A stretch of DNA of 64,000 nucleotides from Aminobacter niigataensis (GCF_014200015.1 NZ_JACHOT010000003.1:186001-250000), one strand, 5' to 3'; shown: positions 33,890-45,048, numbered from the stretch's first letter. Program-made: numbers and translations. Notes: generated from the letters alone by a model not told the origin.

Positions 33890-34906
33890 ATGACGGCACA
33901 GATACTTTCGGCCATTTTCACAATCATCATCGGCGTCGGCGGCTGCGTCGTCTACTACTGGGGCGCCAACAAGATCCTCGACGCGGTCTTTCCTTCGCGC
34001 GGCGTCTCGGGTGCTGCCGCTGTCGACAATCTGCGCCGCCAGGGCCTGATCCGGCCGTGGCTGTTCGTCGGTCCGGCGATGCTGATCGTCACCGTCTATC
34101 TCGTCTACCCGGTGATCGAAACGCTGAGGCTCTCCGTCATGGACCGCACCGGCCAGAATTTCGTCGGCCTCGCCAATTACAGCTGGGCTTTCGGCGACCG
34201 CGAATTTCGAAATTCAATCTTCAACAACCTGCTGTGGCTCGCGGTCGTGCCGGCCGCCTGCACTTTCTTCGGCCTGATCATCGCGGTGCTCACCGACAAG
34301 ATCTGGTGGGGCAACATCGCCAAGAGCCTGGTGTTCCTGCCGCTCGCCATCTCGTTCGTCGGCGCCAGCGTTATCTGGAAATTCGTCTACGAATACCGCG
34401 CCGAAGGCCAGACCCAGATCGGCATCCTGAACGCGGCCGTGCAGTATCTCGGCGGCAATCCGCAGGTGTGGATCTCGACGCCGTTCTGGAACAACTTCTT
34501 CCTGATGGTGATCCTGATCTGGATCCAGACCGGCTTTGCCATGGTCATCCTGTCTTCGGCCCTGCGCGGCATCCCGGAGGAAACAATCGAGGCCGCCGTC
34601 ATCGATGGCGCCAACCCGTTCCAGATCTTCTGGAAAATCATGGTGCCGCAGATCTGGGGCACCATCGCGGTGGTCTGGACCACCATCACCATCCTCGTGC
34701 TCAAGGTCTTCGACATCGTGCTGACGATGACCAACGGCCAGTGGAACAGCCAGGTGCTGGCCAACCTGATGTTCGACTGGATGTTCCGCGGCGGCGGCGA
34801 TTTCGGCCGCGGTGCTGCGATCGCCGTCATCATCATGCTCGCGGTCGTGCCGATCATGATCTGGAACATCCGCCAGGCTAATCGCGAAGGCGGGGGAGGT
34901 CACTGA
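33890..34906 (+). CDS. aglF: Alpha-glucoside ABC transporter, permease
   Basis: A 338-residue inner-membrane permease of the MalF type, with an extra N-terminal membrane helix. The EAA loop that contacts the ATPase is EETIEAAVIDGANPFQIFWKIMVP near residue 230. Partners are AglG and AglK. It ends one base before aglG. Confidence 0.9.
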   Translation: MTAQILSAIFTIIIGVGGCVVYYWGANKILDAVFPSRGVSGAAAVDNLRRQGLIRPWLFVGPAMLIVTVYLVYPVIETLRLSVMDRTGQNFVGLANYSWAFGDREFRNSIFNNLLWLAVVPAACTFFGLIIAVLTDKIWWGNIAKSLVFLPLAISFVGASVIWKFVYEYRAEGQTQIGILNAAVQYLGGNPQVWISTPFWNNFFLMVILIWIQTGFAMVILSSALRGIPEETIEAAVIDGANPFQIFWKIMVPQIWGTIAVVWTTITILVLKVFDIVLTMTNGQWNSQVLANLMFDWMFRGGGDFGRGAAIAVIIMLAVVPIMIWNIRQANREGGGGH

Positions 34907-34907
34907 C

Positions 34908-36062
34908 ATGGCCAGCGCAAGCGGAAAGTCCTTCTTCGGCCGCTTCGGCGTCCATATCGCAGTGCTTGTCTTCGTCGCCATCTGGACCATCCCGACGCTC
35001 GGCATCCTGGTCAGTTCGCTGCGCGACAAGGACCAGCTCATCGTCTCCGGCTGGTGGACAGCACTTTCGACCTCGTCGCAGACCGAAGCCGGCCGCCTGC
35101 CGGGTGCTTCGGCCCAGATCGAAAAGGATGGCAAGTTCGTCATCGAGGGCAACATCTTCGGCGACGGTCCGGCACGCAACATCAGCGCCTTCGGCACCAA
35201 GGCGCAGCAGCCTACGCAATACGAAGCCGGCACGGTTGCCGATCTCGGCGAAGGCGTCTCACTGCAGCTCAACGCCGACGGTTCCTTCGTGCTGCAGTCG
35301 CCCAAAGCCTTCGAGGGCGGCCGCGGCCAGCGCGTCTACTACGCGTCGTCGGCGCCGCCGCGCTTCACCACCGACAACTACCAGACGGTGCTGTTTTCCG
35401 AGGGCATCGGCCGCTCCTTCATCAACTCGCTGACGGTCACCATTCCCGCGACCATCATCCCGATCCTGATCGCGGCCTATGCCGCCTATGCGCTGGCCTG
35501 GATGCGATTTCCAGGCCGCGCGCTGCTGATCGCCGTCATCATCGGCCTGCTCGTCGTGCCGCTGCAGATGTCGCTCATCCCACTGCTCAAGCTCTACAAC
35601 GGTGTCGGGCTGTTCTTCGGCGTGCCGGCCAAGACCTATCTCGGCATATGGTTGGCGCATACAGGCTTCGGCCTGCCCTTCGCCATCTACCTGTTGCGCA
35701 GCTACATCGCCGGCCTGCCGCGCGAGATCATGGAGTCGGCCCGCATCGACGGCGCCAGCGACTTCGAGATCTTCGTCAAGATCGTGCTGCCGCTGTCCTT
35801 CCCGGTGCTCGCCTCCTTCGCCATCTTCCAGTTCCTGTGGGTCTGGAACGACCTTCTGGTGGCGATGGTGTTCCTGGGCTCCGGCTCCGACCAGTTGGTG
35901 CTGACCGGCAAGCTCAACGCCCTGCTCGGCTCGCGCGGCGGCGACTGGGAAATCCTCACCACCTCGGCCTTCGTCACCATCATCGTGCCGCTGATCGTGT
36001 TCTTCTCGCTCCAACGTTATTTCGTCCGCGGGCTGCTCGCGGGCTCAGTCAAGGGAGGCTAG
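34908..36062 (+). CDS. aglG: Alpha-glucoside ABC transporter, permease with large periplasmic insert
   Basis: A 384-residue MalG-type permease. After the first helix (VHIAVLVFVAIWTIPTLGILV) comes a polar region of about 120 residues predicted to lie in the periplasm, not seen in short MalG proteins but usual in AglG. The EAA loop is PREIMESARIDGASDFEIFVKIVLP near residue 275. It forms the channel with AglF. Confidence 0.9.
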   Translation: MASASGKSFFGRFGVHIAVLVFVAIWTIPTLGILVSSLRDKDQLIVSGWWTALSTSSQTEAGRLPGASAQIEKDGKFVIEGNIFGDGPARNISAFGTKAQQPTQYEAGTVADLGEGVSLQLNADGSFVLQSPKAFEGGRGQRVYYASSAPPRFTTDNYQTVLFSEGIGRSFINSLTVTIPATIIPILIAAYAAYALAWMRFPGRALLIAVIIGLLVVPLQMSLIPLLKLYNGVGLFFGVPAKTYLGIWLAHTGFGLPFAIYLLRSYIAGLPREIMESARIDGASDFEIFVKIVLPLSFPVLASFAIFQFLWVWNDLLVAMVFLGSGSDQLVLTGKLNALLGSRGGDWEILTTSAFVTIIVPLIVFFSLQRYFVRGLLAGSVKGG

Positions 36063-36066
36063 CTCC

Positions 36067-37731
36067 ATGCAGGCCGCAATGCGCAAGATCGAAAACCCCG
36101 CTCCCGCTGCGGATCGCGACTGGTGGCGGGGGGCGGTGATCTACCAGATCTACCCTCGCAGCTTCCAGGACTCCAACGGCGACGGCATCGGCGACTTGAA
36201 GGGCATCATCTCGCGGCTGCCGCACATCGCCGACCTCGGCGCGGACGCCGTATGGATCTCGCCCTTCTTCAAGTCGCCGATGAAGGATTTCGGCTACGAT
36301 ATCTCGGATTATCTCGACATCGACCCGATGTTCGGCACGCTGGCCGACTTTGACGCGATGATCGCGGAAGCGCACCGGCTCGGCCTCAAGGTGATGATCG
36401 ACGGCGTCATCTCGCACACCTCCGACCTGCATCCCTGGTTCAAAGAAAGCCGGGCGAGCCGCGACAACGCCAAAGCAGACTGGTACGTCTGGGCCGACGC
36501 CAAGCCAGACGGCAGCCCGCCCAACAACTGGCTGTCGATCTTCGGCGGCTCGGCCTGGCAGTGGGACACCAGGCGCATGCAGTATTACCTGCACAATTTC
36601 CTGTCCGAACAGCCCGACCTCAACTTCCACAACCGCGACGTCCAGGACGCGCTGCTTGACGTCACCCGGTTCTGGCTCGACCGCGGCGTCGACGGCTTCC
36701 GCCTCGACACCATCAACTTCTACTTCCACTCGGCCGGGCTGGAGGACAATCCCGCGCTGCCGCCGGAGGAGCGCAACGACCAGACCGCACCGGCGGTGAA
36801 CCCCTACAATTTCCAGGACCACATCTACGACAAGAGCCGGCCGGAGAACCTTGAATTCCTCGCCCGCTTCCGCGCCGTGCTCGACGAGTACCCTGCCGCA
36901 GCGGCGGTTGGCGAGGTCGGCGATTCCCAGCGCGGGCTCGAGGTCGTCGCGTCCTACACCGCCGGCGGCGACAAGGTGCAGATGTGCTACGCCTTCGACT
37001 TCCTGGCGCCGGAGAAGATCTCTGCCGCCAAGGTGCGCACGGTGCTCGAGGACTTCGGCAAGGCCGCCAGCGACGGCTGGTCGTGCTGGGCCTTCTCCAA
37101 CCACGACGTCGTCCGCCACGCTTCGCGCTGGGGCATGGGCGAGGCCGACCGCACCGCCTATCTCAAGGTCGTCTCGGCGCTGCTGATGTCGCTGCGCGGT
37201 TCGGTCTGCATCTACCAGGGCGAAGAGCTCGGCCTGACTGAAGCCAGTCTTGCCTTCGAGGATCTGCAGGACCCCTATGGCATCCGTTTCTGGCCGGAGT
37301 TCAAGGGCCGCGACGGCTGCCGCACGCCGATGGTGTGGAACAAGGACGCTGCCAATGGTGGCTTCTCCAAGGCCAAGCCGTGGCTGCCGGCGCCGGCAGA
37401 CCATCTGGCCAAGGCGGTCGACACGCAGGAAGGCGACGCCGCCTCGCTGCTCGAACATTACCGCCGGTTTCTCTCGTTCCGCCGGTCGCATCCCGCACTT
37501 GCCAAGGGCAACATCTCGTTCCTCGACACACAGGGCGACACGGTGGCCTTCAGCCGCCGCGAGGGCAACGAGGAGATCGTCTGCGTCTTCAATCTCGGCA
37601 GCGCACCGGCCACGGTCGATCTCGGAGGCAGGGGCCTGCAGCCTTTGGCGGGACACGGACTTGATGGAAAGGCAGACGCCGGCGCAGTCCGGCTCGGCAG
37701 CTACGGCGCCTGGTTCGGGCGCTTCGCCTGA
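36067..37731 (+). CDS. aglA: Alpha-glucosidase, glycoside hydrolase family 13
   Basis: A 554-residue cytoplasmic GH13 enzyme that splits imported alpha-glucosides. Conserved region I is DGVISHTSD, the nucleophile is Asp214 in DGFRLDTINF, the acid/base is Glu283 in VGEVGDS, and the transition-state Asp347 is in SNHDVVRH. No signal peptide is present. It lies 4 bases after aglG, consistent with co-transcription and with the role of AglA in the rhizobial agl operon. Confidence 0.92.
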   Translation: MQAAMRKIENPAPAADRDWWRGAVIYQIYPRSFQDSNGDGIGDLKGIISRLPHIADLGADAVWISPFFKSPMKDFGYDISDYLDIDPMFGTLADFDAMIAEAHRLGLKVMIDGVISHTSDLHPWFKESRASRDNAKADWYVWADAKPDGSPPNNWLSIFGGSAWQWDTRRMQYYLHNFLSEQPDLNFHNRDVQDALLDVTRFWLDRGVDGFRLDTINFYFHSAGLEDNPALPPEERNDQTAPAVNPYNFQDHIYDKSRPENLEFLARFRAVLDEYPAAAAVGEVGDSQRGLEVVASYTAGGDKVQMCYAFDFLAPEKISAAKVRTVLEDFGKAASDGWSCWAFSNHDVVRHASRWGMGEADRTAYLKVVSALLMSLRGSVCIYQGEELGLTEASLAFEDLQDPYGIRFWPEFKGRDGCRTPMVWNKDAANGGFSKAKPWLPAPADHLAKAVDTQEGDAASLLEHYRRFLSFRRSHPALAKGNISFLDTQGDTVAFSRREGNEEIVCVFNLGSAPATVDLGGRGLQPLAGHGLDGKADAGAVRLGSYGAWFGRFA

Positions 37732-37761
37732 CCGACGCTGACAGAAATCTGGGAGGAAACC

Positions 37762-38874
<1,113 letters not shown>

Positions 38875-38883
38875 CGCTCTTCA

Positions 38884-38904
38884 CCCTCCCCCTTGTGGGG
38901 AGGG
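38884..38904. terminator. Bidirectional terminator-like palindrome between aglK and sitD
   Basis: CCCTCCCC-CTTGT-GGGGAGGG, an 8-base perfect stem, lies in the 38 bases between two convergent operons. It matches the core of the repeat at 24051. No strong T run, so termination is an inference. Confidence 0.5.
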
Positions 38905-38912
38905 CAGAGGGC

Positions 38913-39758
38913 TCAATCCGCCACCACCACCTGTCGCTCCCGAAGCGCTGTCCGGCGCCTCGAGATGAAGAAGGCAACGACAAAGGTCAGGCTCATCAGC
39001 AGCACGATGGTCGGCGCCGGCGCGCTGTCGATGAAGAAGCTGAGGTAGACGCCTCCGAACGAGCACGCTACCGCCACCAGCACCGACGCCATGAGCATGC
39101 GCTCGAAGCGGTCGGTGAGCAGATAGGCAATTGCGCCCGGCGCGATCAGCATGGCGATGGCGATGATGATGCCGACAGCTTTCAGCGCACCGACGATGGT
39201 CAGCGACAGCACGGTCAACAGCCCGTAGTGCAGCAGCCTGACCGGCAGGCCGATGGCCTGCGCATGCTGCGGGTCGAAGGCGTGCAGCAGCAGGTCGCGG
39301 CGGAAGATGCCGATGGCCCCGGTGGCGATCAGAGCGATCACCGCGCTCTGGCCGACATCGGACCAACTGACACCCAGCATGTCGCCGAACAAGATGTGGT
39401 CGAGATGCACGTCGGTCTGGATCTTGGTGTAAAGCACGATGCCGAGGCCGAACATGCCGGAAAAGACGATGCCCATGACGGTGTCTTCCTTGACCCGGCT
39501 GTTCTGCTTGAGATAGCCGGTCGCCAGCGCGCAGGTCATGCCGGCGGCGAAGGCGCCGATGGCCAGCGGGATGCCGGCGATATAAGCGAGCACGACGCCG
39601 GGCAGCACGGCATGGCTGATGGCATCGCCCATCAGCGACCAGCCCTTGAGCACCAGGAAGCACGACAGCAGCGCCATCGGCACCGCCACCAGCAGCGAGA
39701 TGGCGAACGCCTGCTGCATGAACGGAAAGGCGAAGGGGAGCGCGAGGGTTTCGATCAT
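38913..39758 (-). CDS. sitD: Manganese/iron ABC transporter, permease SitD
   Basis: A 281-residue ABC-3 family permease with 8-9 hydrophobic helices ([42 protein letters not shown]). It pairs with SitC; two distinct permeases are the mark of SitABCD rather than ZnuABC. The ATG overlaps the sitC stop (ATGA). Confidence 0.85.
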   Translation of the reverse strand: MIETLALPFAFPFMQQAFAISLLVAVPMALLSCFLVLKGWSLMGDAISHAVLPGVVLAYIAGIPLAIGAFAAGMTCALATGYLKQNSRVKEDTVMGIVFSGMFGLGIVLYTKIQTDVHLDHILFGDMLGVSWSDVGQSAVIALIATGAIGIFRRDLLLHAFDPQHAQAIGLPVRLLHYGLLTVLSLTIVGALKAVGIIIAIAMLIAPGAIAYLLTDRFERMLMASVLVAVACSFGGVYLSFFIDSAPAPTIVLLMSLTFVVAFFISRRRTALRERQVVVAD

Positions 39759-40615
39759 GCCCCCGCCTCCAGTTCCAGCCTTGCCCGCCGCCGCGCCGCC
39801 AGCAGCCCGTGCTTCGGCGCGAAGACAAACGCGATCAGGAAGATCAGCGTCTGGGCCACCACGATGATGCCGCCAGTGGCGCCGTCGAGGAAATAGCTGG
39901 CATAGGCGCCGACGAAGCTGGTGATCGAGCCGATCGCAACGCTGATCACGATCAGCCGGGGAAAGCGGTCGGTCAGAAGATAGGCCGTCGCCCCCGGCGT
40001 CACCACCATGGCGATGACCAGGAAGGCGCCCACCGTCTGCAGTGCCGCCACCGTCGAGGCCGACAGCAGCATGAAAAACAGCACCTTGAGCATGTCGGGG
40101 TTGAGCCCGATCGAGCGCGCATGGTTCTCGTCGAAGAAAGCGACCATCAGGTCCTTCCACTTGGCGAGCAGGATAGCCAGCGAAATGCCGCCGATCAGCG
40201 CCAGCTGAAGCGTGTCCGCCGGCGTCACTGCCAGGATGTTGCCAAGCACGATGGTCTGGATGTTCACCGAGGCCGGCGACAGCGAGATCATGAACAGGCC
40301 GAGCCCGAAGAACGAGGTGAAGATCAGGCCGATGATGGCGTCTTCCCTGAGCTTGGTGCGCTGGTTGAGGAACAGCATGGCGCCGGCCGCAAGCCCGCCC
40401 GAAAGGAAGGCGCCAAGCGCAAACGGCAGGCCGAGCATGTAGGCGCCGGCAACACCGGGTACGATCGAATGCGAGAGCGCGTCGCCGATCAGGGACCAGC
40501 CCTTGAGCATCAGATAGGCCGAGAGGAAGGCGCAGACGCCGCCGACCAGCGCCGACACCCACATCGCGTTGAGCATGTAGCCATAGCCGAACGGCTCGCT
40601 GAGCATGGCGATCAT
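39755..40615 (-). CDS. sitC: Manganese/iron ABC transporter, permease SitC
   Basis: A 286-residue ABC-3 permease ([41 protein letters not shown]). It forms the channel with SitD. The start overlaps the sitB stop by four bases, so the four genes are translationally linked. Confidence 0.87.
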   Translation of the reverse strand: MIAMLSEPFGYGYMLNAMWVSALVGGVCAFLSAYLMLKGWSLIGDALSHSIVPGVAGAYMLGLPFALGAFLSGGLAAGAMLFLNQRTKLREDAIIGLIFTSFFGLGLFMISLSPASVNIQTIVLGNILAVTPADTLQLALIGGISLAILLAKWKDLMVAFFDENHARSIGLNPDMLKVLFFMLLSASTVAALQTVGAFLVIAMVVTPGATAYLLTDRFPRLIVISVAIGSITSFVGAYASYFLDGATGGIIVVAQTLIFLIAFVFAPKHGLLAARRRARLELEAGA

Positions 40616-41526
40616 TTCTTGCGCCCGCCCTTCTTGGCCGCAGCGTCGTTGCCGTTGCCGTCGCCATAGATGACGAAGGGGCGCTCGTCGTCGGTCAGCA
40701 CTGTCACCTGACGCTTGTCGGCGGCGTCCTGGTGTAGCTCGGCGCCGCCCAGGATGAACTGGCGCAACACGCCGCCAAAGGCCTTTTCGAGATTGGCCTT
40801 GGTGAAAGTTTCGGCCGTCAGCCCGGAGGCGAGAACGGTGCGGTTGACCAGAACGGCGCGGTCGCAGAAGCGCGGCACCGAGCCCAGATTGTGCGTCGAA
40901 ACCAGCATCACCCGGCCTTCATCGCGCAGGCCCTGCAAAAGCGCGATGATCGCTTCTTCGGTGCGCACGTCGACGCCGGTGAAGGGTTCGTCGAGCAGGA
41001 TCAGTTCGCCTTCCTGCGCCAGCGCACGCGCCAGGAAGACGCGCTTCTTCTGGCCGCCCGAGAGCTCGCCGATCTGGCGCTTGCGGAAGTCGGCCATGCC
41101 GACGCGTTCAAGCGCCGCGTCCACCGCCTCGCGGTCGATACTGCGCGTCATGCGCAGGAAATTCATGTGGCCGTAGCGGCCCATCATGACCACGTCTTCG
41201 ACCAGCACCGGAAAGTTCCAGTCGACGTCCTCGCTTTGCGGCACATAGGCGACGAGGTTCTTCTTCAGCGCCTCGCGGGCCGGCTGGCCCAGGATCGAAA
41301 CGCTACCGGTGGCGAGCGGCACGAAGCCCATGATCGACTTGAACAGGGTCGACTTGCCGCTGCCGTTGACGCCGACAAGCGCCGTGATGGTGCCGCGCGG
41401 AATGGAAAAGGAGGCGTTGCGCAGGGCCGTGTGCCCGTTGCGGTAGGTCACCGAGATGTTGTCGACGCTGAGGCCGTCGCCGGCCTGAGCCTGGGCCGCG
41501 GGGCGCCCCTTCAGCGGAACGTTCAT
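40612..41526 (-). CDS. sitB: Manganese/iron ABC transporter, ATPase SitB
   Basis: A 304-residue ATPase. Walker A is GVNGSGKST, the signature [15 protein letters not shown] and Walker [13 protein letters not shown]. The last 60 residues form a charged tail ([21 protein letters not shown]) beyond the usual end. It overlaps the sitA stop by four bases. Confidence 0.87.
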   Translation of the reverse strand: MNVPLKGRPAAQAQAGDGLSVDNISVTYRNGHTALRNASFSIPRGTITALVGVNGSGKSTLFKSIMGFVPLATGSVSILGQPAREALKKNLVAYVPQSEDVDWNFPVLVEDVVMMGRYGHMNFLRMTRSIDREAVDAALERVGMADFRKRQIGELSGGQKKRVFLARALAQEGELILLDEPFTGVDVRTEEAIIALLQGLRDEGRVMLVSTHNLGSVPRFCDRAVLVNRTVLASGLTAETFTKANLEKAFGGVLRQFILGGAELHQDAADKRQVTVLTDDERPFVIYGDGNGNDAAAKKGGRKK

Positions 41527-42431
41527 TGGGAAAGTCCCTTGACGATGGTCTGGGTGGTGACGCTGAGCAGGTCGAGATAGGTCGGCACCGGGCCGCCTTC
41601 ATCGCTCAGCGAGTCGACATAGAGCACACCGCCATATTTGGCGCCCGTTTCCCGCGCGACCTGCTCGGCCGGCTTCGACGACACCGTGCTTTCGCTGAAC
41701 ATGGCCGGAATGCTGTTGGCCTTGACGAGGTCGATCACCTTGCGCACCTGCTGGGGCGTACCTTGCTGGTCGGCATTGATCGGCCAAAGATAGACCTCCT
41801 TCAAGCCGAAATCGCGGGCGAGATAGGAAAACGCGCCTTCGCTGGTGGCGAGCCAACGGCGCTCGGCGGGGATGGTCTCGATGGCCTTGTGAATCGGCGC
41901 GACCGTTGCCTTGATCTTCTCCGAATAGGCGGCCGCGTTCCTGGCATAGACCTCGGCATTGGCAGGATCCTTCTCGGCGAAGGCCTTGCGGATGTTCTCG
42001 ACATAGATGAGCGCCGCCTCGGGCGACATCCAGGCATGCGGGTTGGGCTTGCCGGTGTAGGGGCCTTCGGCGATGCCCATCGGGCTTACGCCATCGGAGA
42101 CGACGGCCTGCGCCACGCCATCAAGGTTTTCAAAGAACTTTTCGAACCACAGTTCGAGGTTCAGCCCGTTCCACAGCACGAGATCGGCCTTCTGGGCGCG
42201 CAGGATGTCGCCCGGCGTCGGCTGGTAGTTGTGGATCTCTGCGTTCGGCTTGGTGATCGATTCCACCTCGGCTGCGTCGCCGGCGACGTTGCGGGCGATG
42301 TCGGCGATCACCGTGAAGGTGGTCACCACCTTCATCTTGCCGCCGGCATCGCTGTCCTGGGAGCAGGCCGATAGCCCGAGCATGGCCGCGAGCATGGCGA
42401 TGGCGGCGAAGGTGGTGCGTAGCGCTGTCAT
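41523..42431 (-). CDS. sitA: Manganese/iron ABC transporter, binding protein SitA
   Basis: A 302-residue cluster A-I metal-binding lipoprotein: signal [23 protein letters not shown]. Predicted metal ligands are His in [11 protein letters not shown], His in [10 protein letters not shown], Glu in [10 protein letters not shown] and Asp in YVDSLSD. The segments [20 protein letters not shown] and [20 protein letters not shown] are those of SitA/YfeA. Its upstream palindrome resembles the Mur box used for rhizobial sitA. Confidence 0.9.
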   Translation of the reverse strand: MTALRTTFAAIAMLAAMLGLSACSQDSDAGGKMKVVTTFTVIADIARNVAGDAAEVESITKPNAEIHNYQPTPGDILRAQKADLVLWNGLNLELWFEKFFENLDGVAQAVVSDGVSPMGIAEGPYTGKPNPHAWMSPEAALIYVENIRKAFAEKDPANAEVYARNAAAYSEKIKATVAPIHKAIETIPAERRWLATSEGAFSYLARDFGLKEVYLWPINADQQGTPQQVRKVIDLVKANSIPAMFSESTVSSKPAEQVARETGAKYGGVLYVDSLSDEGGPVPTYLDLLSVTTQTIVKGLSQ

Positions 42432-42487
42432 GGAAATCCCGTTCGAGAATACGCGCCCGATGGGCGGCAGATACGATGCTTTACCTA

Positions 42488-42510
42488 GTGGCAGCCGCGT
42501 CACCTGTCAA
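42488..42510 (-). promoter_or_regulatory. Promoter of the sit operon
   Basis: On the minus strand TTGACA (42510-42505) is followed after 17 bases by TAGGTA. It lies directly downstream of the Mur-like box. Confidence 0.5.
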
Positions 42511-42514
42511 TGCA

Positions 42515-42533
42515 ATTGCAAATCGTTTGCAAT
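42515..42533. promoter_or_regulatory. Mur-like metal-responsive operator of sitABCD
   Basis: ATTGCAAA-TCG-TTTGCAAT is a perfect 19-base palindrome five bases upstream of the -35. From memory it matches the TGCAAAT/TTTGCA pattern of Mur-responsive sites in rhizobia. A Fur-family protein could bind here with Mn2+ and repress sit genes. Confidence 0.65.
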
Positions 42534-42628
42534 AAGAAATGCGAATTCCGCTGCGACGGCCTCGGGCCTTGCATCCAATCGAGGCTGAGCGCGTTTTCGT
42601 TTGCCAATCCCAGACAAGGAGAACGGTC

Positions 42629-42880
42629 GTGTCAGCCAGCACAGCAATTCGCGAGCATATGGAAGTCATCGGCGCCGACGGCGTGCATATCGGCACCGTC
42701 GACAAGGTCGAGAACGGGCGCATCAAGCTCACGAAAAAGGACAGCGGCGAAGGCAGCCATCGCGGCCACCATCACTACATCTCCACCGCGCTCGTCGCCG
42801 AGACCGAAGGCAACAAGGTGCGGCTGTCGGCCAATGCCGATGTCGCGGTGACATTCGAAGAGGAAGGCAAGGCGGGCTAG
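42629..42880 (+). CDS. DUF2171 protein
   Basis: An 83-residue soluble protein of the DUF2171 family: EVIGADGVHIGTVDKVENGRIKLTKKDSG, then HHHYISTALVAE. It belongs to the PRC-barrel-like beta domains. The start is GTG at 42629, preceded by AAGGAGAACG. It stands alone, divergent from sitA, without an EcfG promoter that I can see. Confidence 0.82.
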   Translation: MSASTAIREHMEVIGADGVHIGTVDKVENGRIKLTKKDSGEGSHRGHHHYISTALVAETEGNKVRLSANADVAVTFEEEGKAG

Positions 42881-42886
42881 AGGCCC

Positions 42887-44389
42887 CTACTCCTTCACGG
42901 CCTCGGCAGCCTTGGTGTTGATCAGGCCAAAACCGAAATCGGTGTCGCGGCCCTTGTCGCCGAGATCGGTGGCGGTGGCGGCGAGTGCCTTTTCGATCGA
43001 TTCTGCAGAGCGGCCTGGCTCGTTGTGCAACAAATTGGCAATCGCGCCGCTGACTACCGCTGCGGCAAACGAGGTGCCCGTTACTAGGTCCGTGCCGCCG
43101 CCGACCGGGGCCATGACGTCGACGCCGGGGGCGGAGATGTAGACGTAGGGCCCGCGGTTGGCCTGCTTCATCAGGGCGTCCTTGGCATCGGTGGCCGTTA
43201 CCGCGATGACGCCCTTGTAGGCGGCGGGATAGCCATAGGGCGCGCCGGGGCCATTGTTGCCAGCAGCGGCGACGAGGATCATGCCGCGGGCGCGGGCGCC
43301 GCGGCTGGCCTGCTCCAGCAATGCGTTCTTGGGCCCGACGAAGCTCATGTTGACGATCTGGACGTTCTGCTCGGCGGCCCAGTCGAGCGCGTTGAGAATG
43401 ATCTCCATGTTCGACTTGCCGCCTTCGAAGGCGCGTGCGTGGAAGATCTTCGAGCCCGGCGCCATGCCCTTGAACGGTCCGGTGCCGGCGATCAAGCCGG
43501 CAACCGAGGTGGCGTGGTCGCGTGCGGTGACCGTCACCCCCGGCATGGCGTCGAAACTGCCGGCGACGACGCCCTTCAGCGCCGGGTGAGTGTCGTCGAT
43601 GGCGGTGTCGATGACCGCTATGCTGACGTTCTCGCCATTGGCGGCGGCCTCGTCGAGCGCGATGCGCTGGAAGGCGAAATTGGGCCCTGCTGCTGCCTGC
43701 TGCAGCTCATAGATGTGGTTGGCTTCACGGGTCGCGGTGCGGCCGTCGCCGGCAAGCTGGGCAAGCACCGTGCCGACCGGCCGGCCATCGGGAATGCCGT
43801 AGCGGACAAGGCTGGTGCCGAGCAGGGCCGACAGACGCTGCGAACGGATTTCCAGACCATAGGCGGCAGCGACAGCTTGCGCGACAGGCGCGCCGCCATC
43901 GACGGTGACCAGCACTTCGTCGGGCACGAAGGAACCCGCTATGGCGCGCGGCGGCGCGGTGATCGCAGTTCCGGGTGGTGGCACATCAGGCGGCGGCGGT
44001 GTCGGCTGACCACCCGCCTGCGCGCCGCCACCTGACGGATCCGGACTTGCGGCGGCCGGGTCGCGGAGCGGATTGGGCGTCGGCACCGGCGTCGCTGGCT
44101 GCCCCCCGGATGCGACACCGGGAAAATCACCGGGATTGGGAAAGAGGTCGACCAGCAATTCGGGCAGGCCGACGGCCCGGGGCGGGATTCCGCCGCCGGA
44201 ACCCGGACCGCCCGGCGTCGGCTGCGCGCCAGGTTGCAGGCAGTCTGCAGCCGTCGCCGCCGTCGCTCGGCTGAGGCAGTCGAGCTGCTGCGGCGTCAGG
44301 CTAGGATCGTTGGTCTGGGCAAATGCAGGCGTGGCGGCGAACAATGTCGCCGCCAGCATCAGTCCTGCAACTCGCCTCGGCAGCGTCAT
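42887..44389 (-). CDS. Secreted subtilisin-like serine protease (S8 family)
   Basis: A 500-residue exported protease. The signal peptide ends AFA near residue 24; residues 55-145 are a proline/glycine-rich linker; the S8 domain follows with catalytic Asp261 (VIDTAIDDTHP), His292 (DHATSVAGLIAG) and Ser440 (GTSFAAAVVSG), plus the oxyanion region AAGNNGP. It overlaps the anti-sigma gene by four bases and is the last gene of the sigma operon. Confidence 0.9.
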   Translation of the reverse strand: MTLPRRVAGLMLAATLFAATPAFAQTNDPSLTPQQLDCLSRATAATAADCLQPGAQPTPGGPGSGGGIPPRAVGLPELLVDLFPNPGDFPGVASGGQPATPVPTPNPLRDPAAASPDPSGGGAQAGGQPTPPPPDVPPPGTAITAPPRAIAGSFVPDEVLVTVDGGAPVAQAVAAAYGLEIRSQRLSALLGTSLVRYGIPDGRPVGTVLAQLAGDGRTATREANHIYELQQAAAGPNFAFQRIALDEAAANGENVSIAVIDTAIDDTHPALKGVVAGSFDAMPGVTVTARDHATSVAGLIAGTGPFKGMAPGSKIFHARAFEGGKSNMEIILNALDWAAEQNVQIVNMSFVGPKNALLEQASRGARARGMILVAAAGNNGPGAPYGYPAAYKGVIAVTATDAKDALMKQANRGPYVYISAPGVDVMAPVGGGTDLVTGTSFAAAVVSGAIANLLHNEPGRSAESIEKALAATATDLGDKGRDTDFGFGLINTKAAEAVKE

Positions 44390-45048
44390 CCCGCAGGCTT
44401 CCTTCCCACTGTTACCGTGTCGGCAAAGGGTGCGGCCGCGATCAGGCCGACGATGCGATCGTAGTCGGCGACAGTTTCGGCAGGAATGGCGATGCGGAAG
44501 ACGCCGCTGGCCGTCGGGCCATCGATGATCGCCGCGCCGTTGTCGCCGAGCAGCGCGGCAATGTCGGCCATCCTGGCGTCAGGCTTGAAGGTGACCAGCG
44601 CGAAAGGCAGCTTCGACTGCTCCGCGCCGGTGCCGGCGACCTGGATGTCGGAACCGGTGCCCGAAGGCGCCACCACGCCCTGCACGACGATGAAGGCCAG
44701 CAATGCTGCCGCCGCGGCCCAGGCGACGCCCACGGGCACGCCCATGAACCGCTCCCAGGCACGCGCCAGCAGCGACTGCGCCTGCGGCTCGCGGACCGGC
44801 CCGGCCTCGGCATCGAGCAGCCTGGAGAAGCGGCTCAGCGCATCGGCCGGCGGGCGGATCGCCTCGTTGGACGCCATCGTGCCGGAAAACTCGGCCTCGG
44901 CGGCTTCGAGGGCCGCGGGTGCGGCCGGATCGCTGGCGAGCCAGTCCTCGACGGTCGCCAGTTCGGCGCCTTCCAGCGTGCCGTTCAGGTAGAACGGCAG
45001 CAGCGTTTCGATCTCGTCGCGACGGGACATCTTTTCGGCAGCGCTCAT
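44386..45048 (-). CDS. Membrane-bound anti-sigma factor
   Basis: A 220-residue protein. The cytoplasmic N-terminal 100 residues (EIETLLPFYLNGTLEGAELATVEDWL) resemble the sigma-binding region of anti-sigma proteins, with no zinc-binding HxxxCxxC. One membrane helix follows (VAWAAAAALLAFIVVQGVV, near residue 110), then a periplasmic domain of about 90 residues. It overlaps the sigma gene by four bases. It presumably holds the ECF factor and is released by an unknown signal. Confidence 0.82.
   Translation of the reverse strand: MSAAEKMSRRDEIETLLPFYLNGTLEGAELATVEDWLASDPAAPAALEAAEAEFSGTMASNEAIRPPADALSRFSRLLDAEAGPVREPQAQSLLARAWERFMGVPVGVAWAAAAALLAFIVVQGVVAPSGTGSDIQVAGTGAEQSKLPFALVTFKPDARMADIAALLGDNGAAIIDGPTASGVFRIAIPAETVADYDRIVGLIAAAPFADTVTVGRKPAG

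Noticed and set aside
38913-42431. Reading the metal transporter as ZnuABC under the nearby Zur
   Set aside because: There are two different permeases and the binding protein has SitA/YfeA-type segments and no His-rich loop; the upstream palindrome fits a Mur box better than a Zur box.
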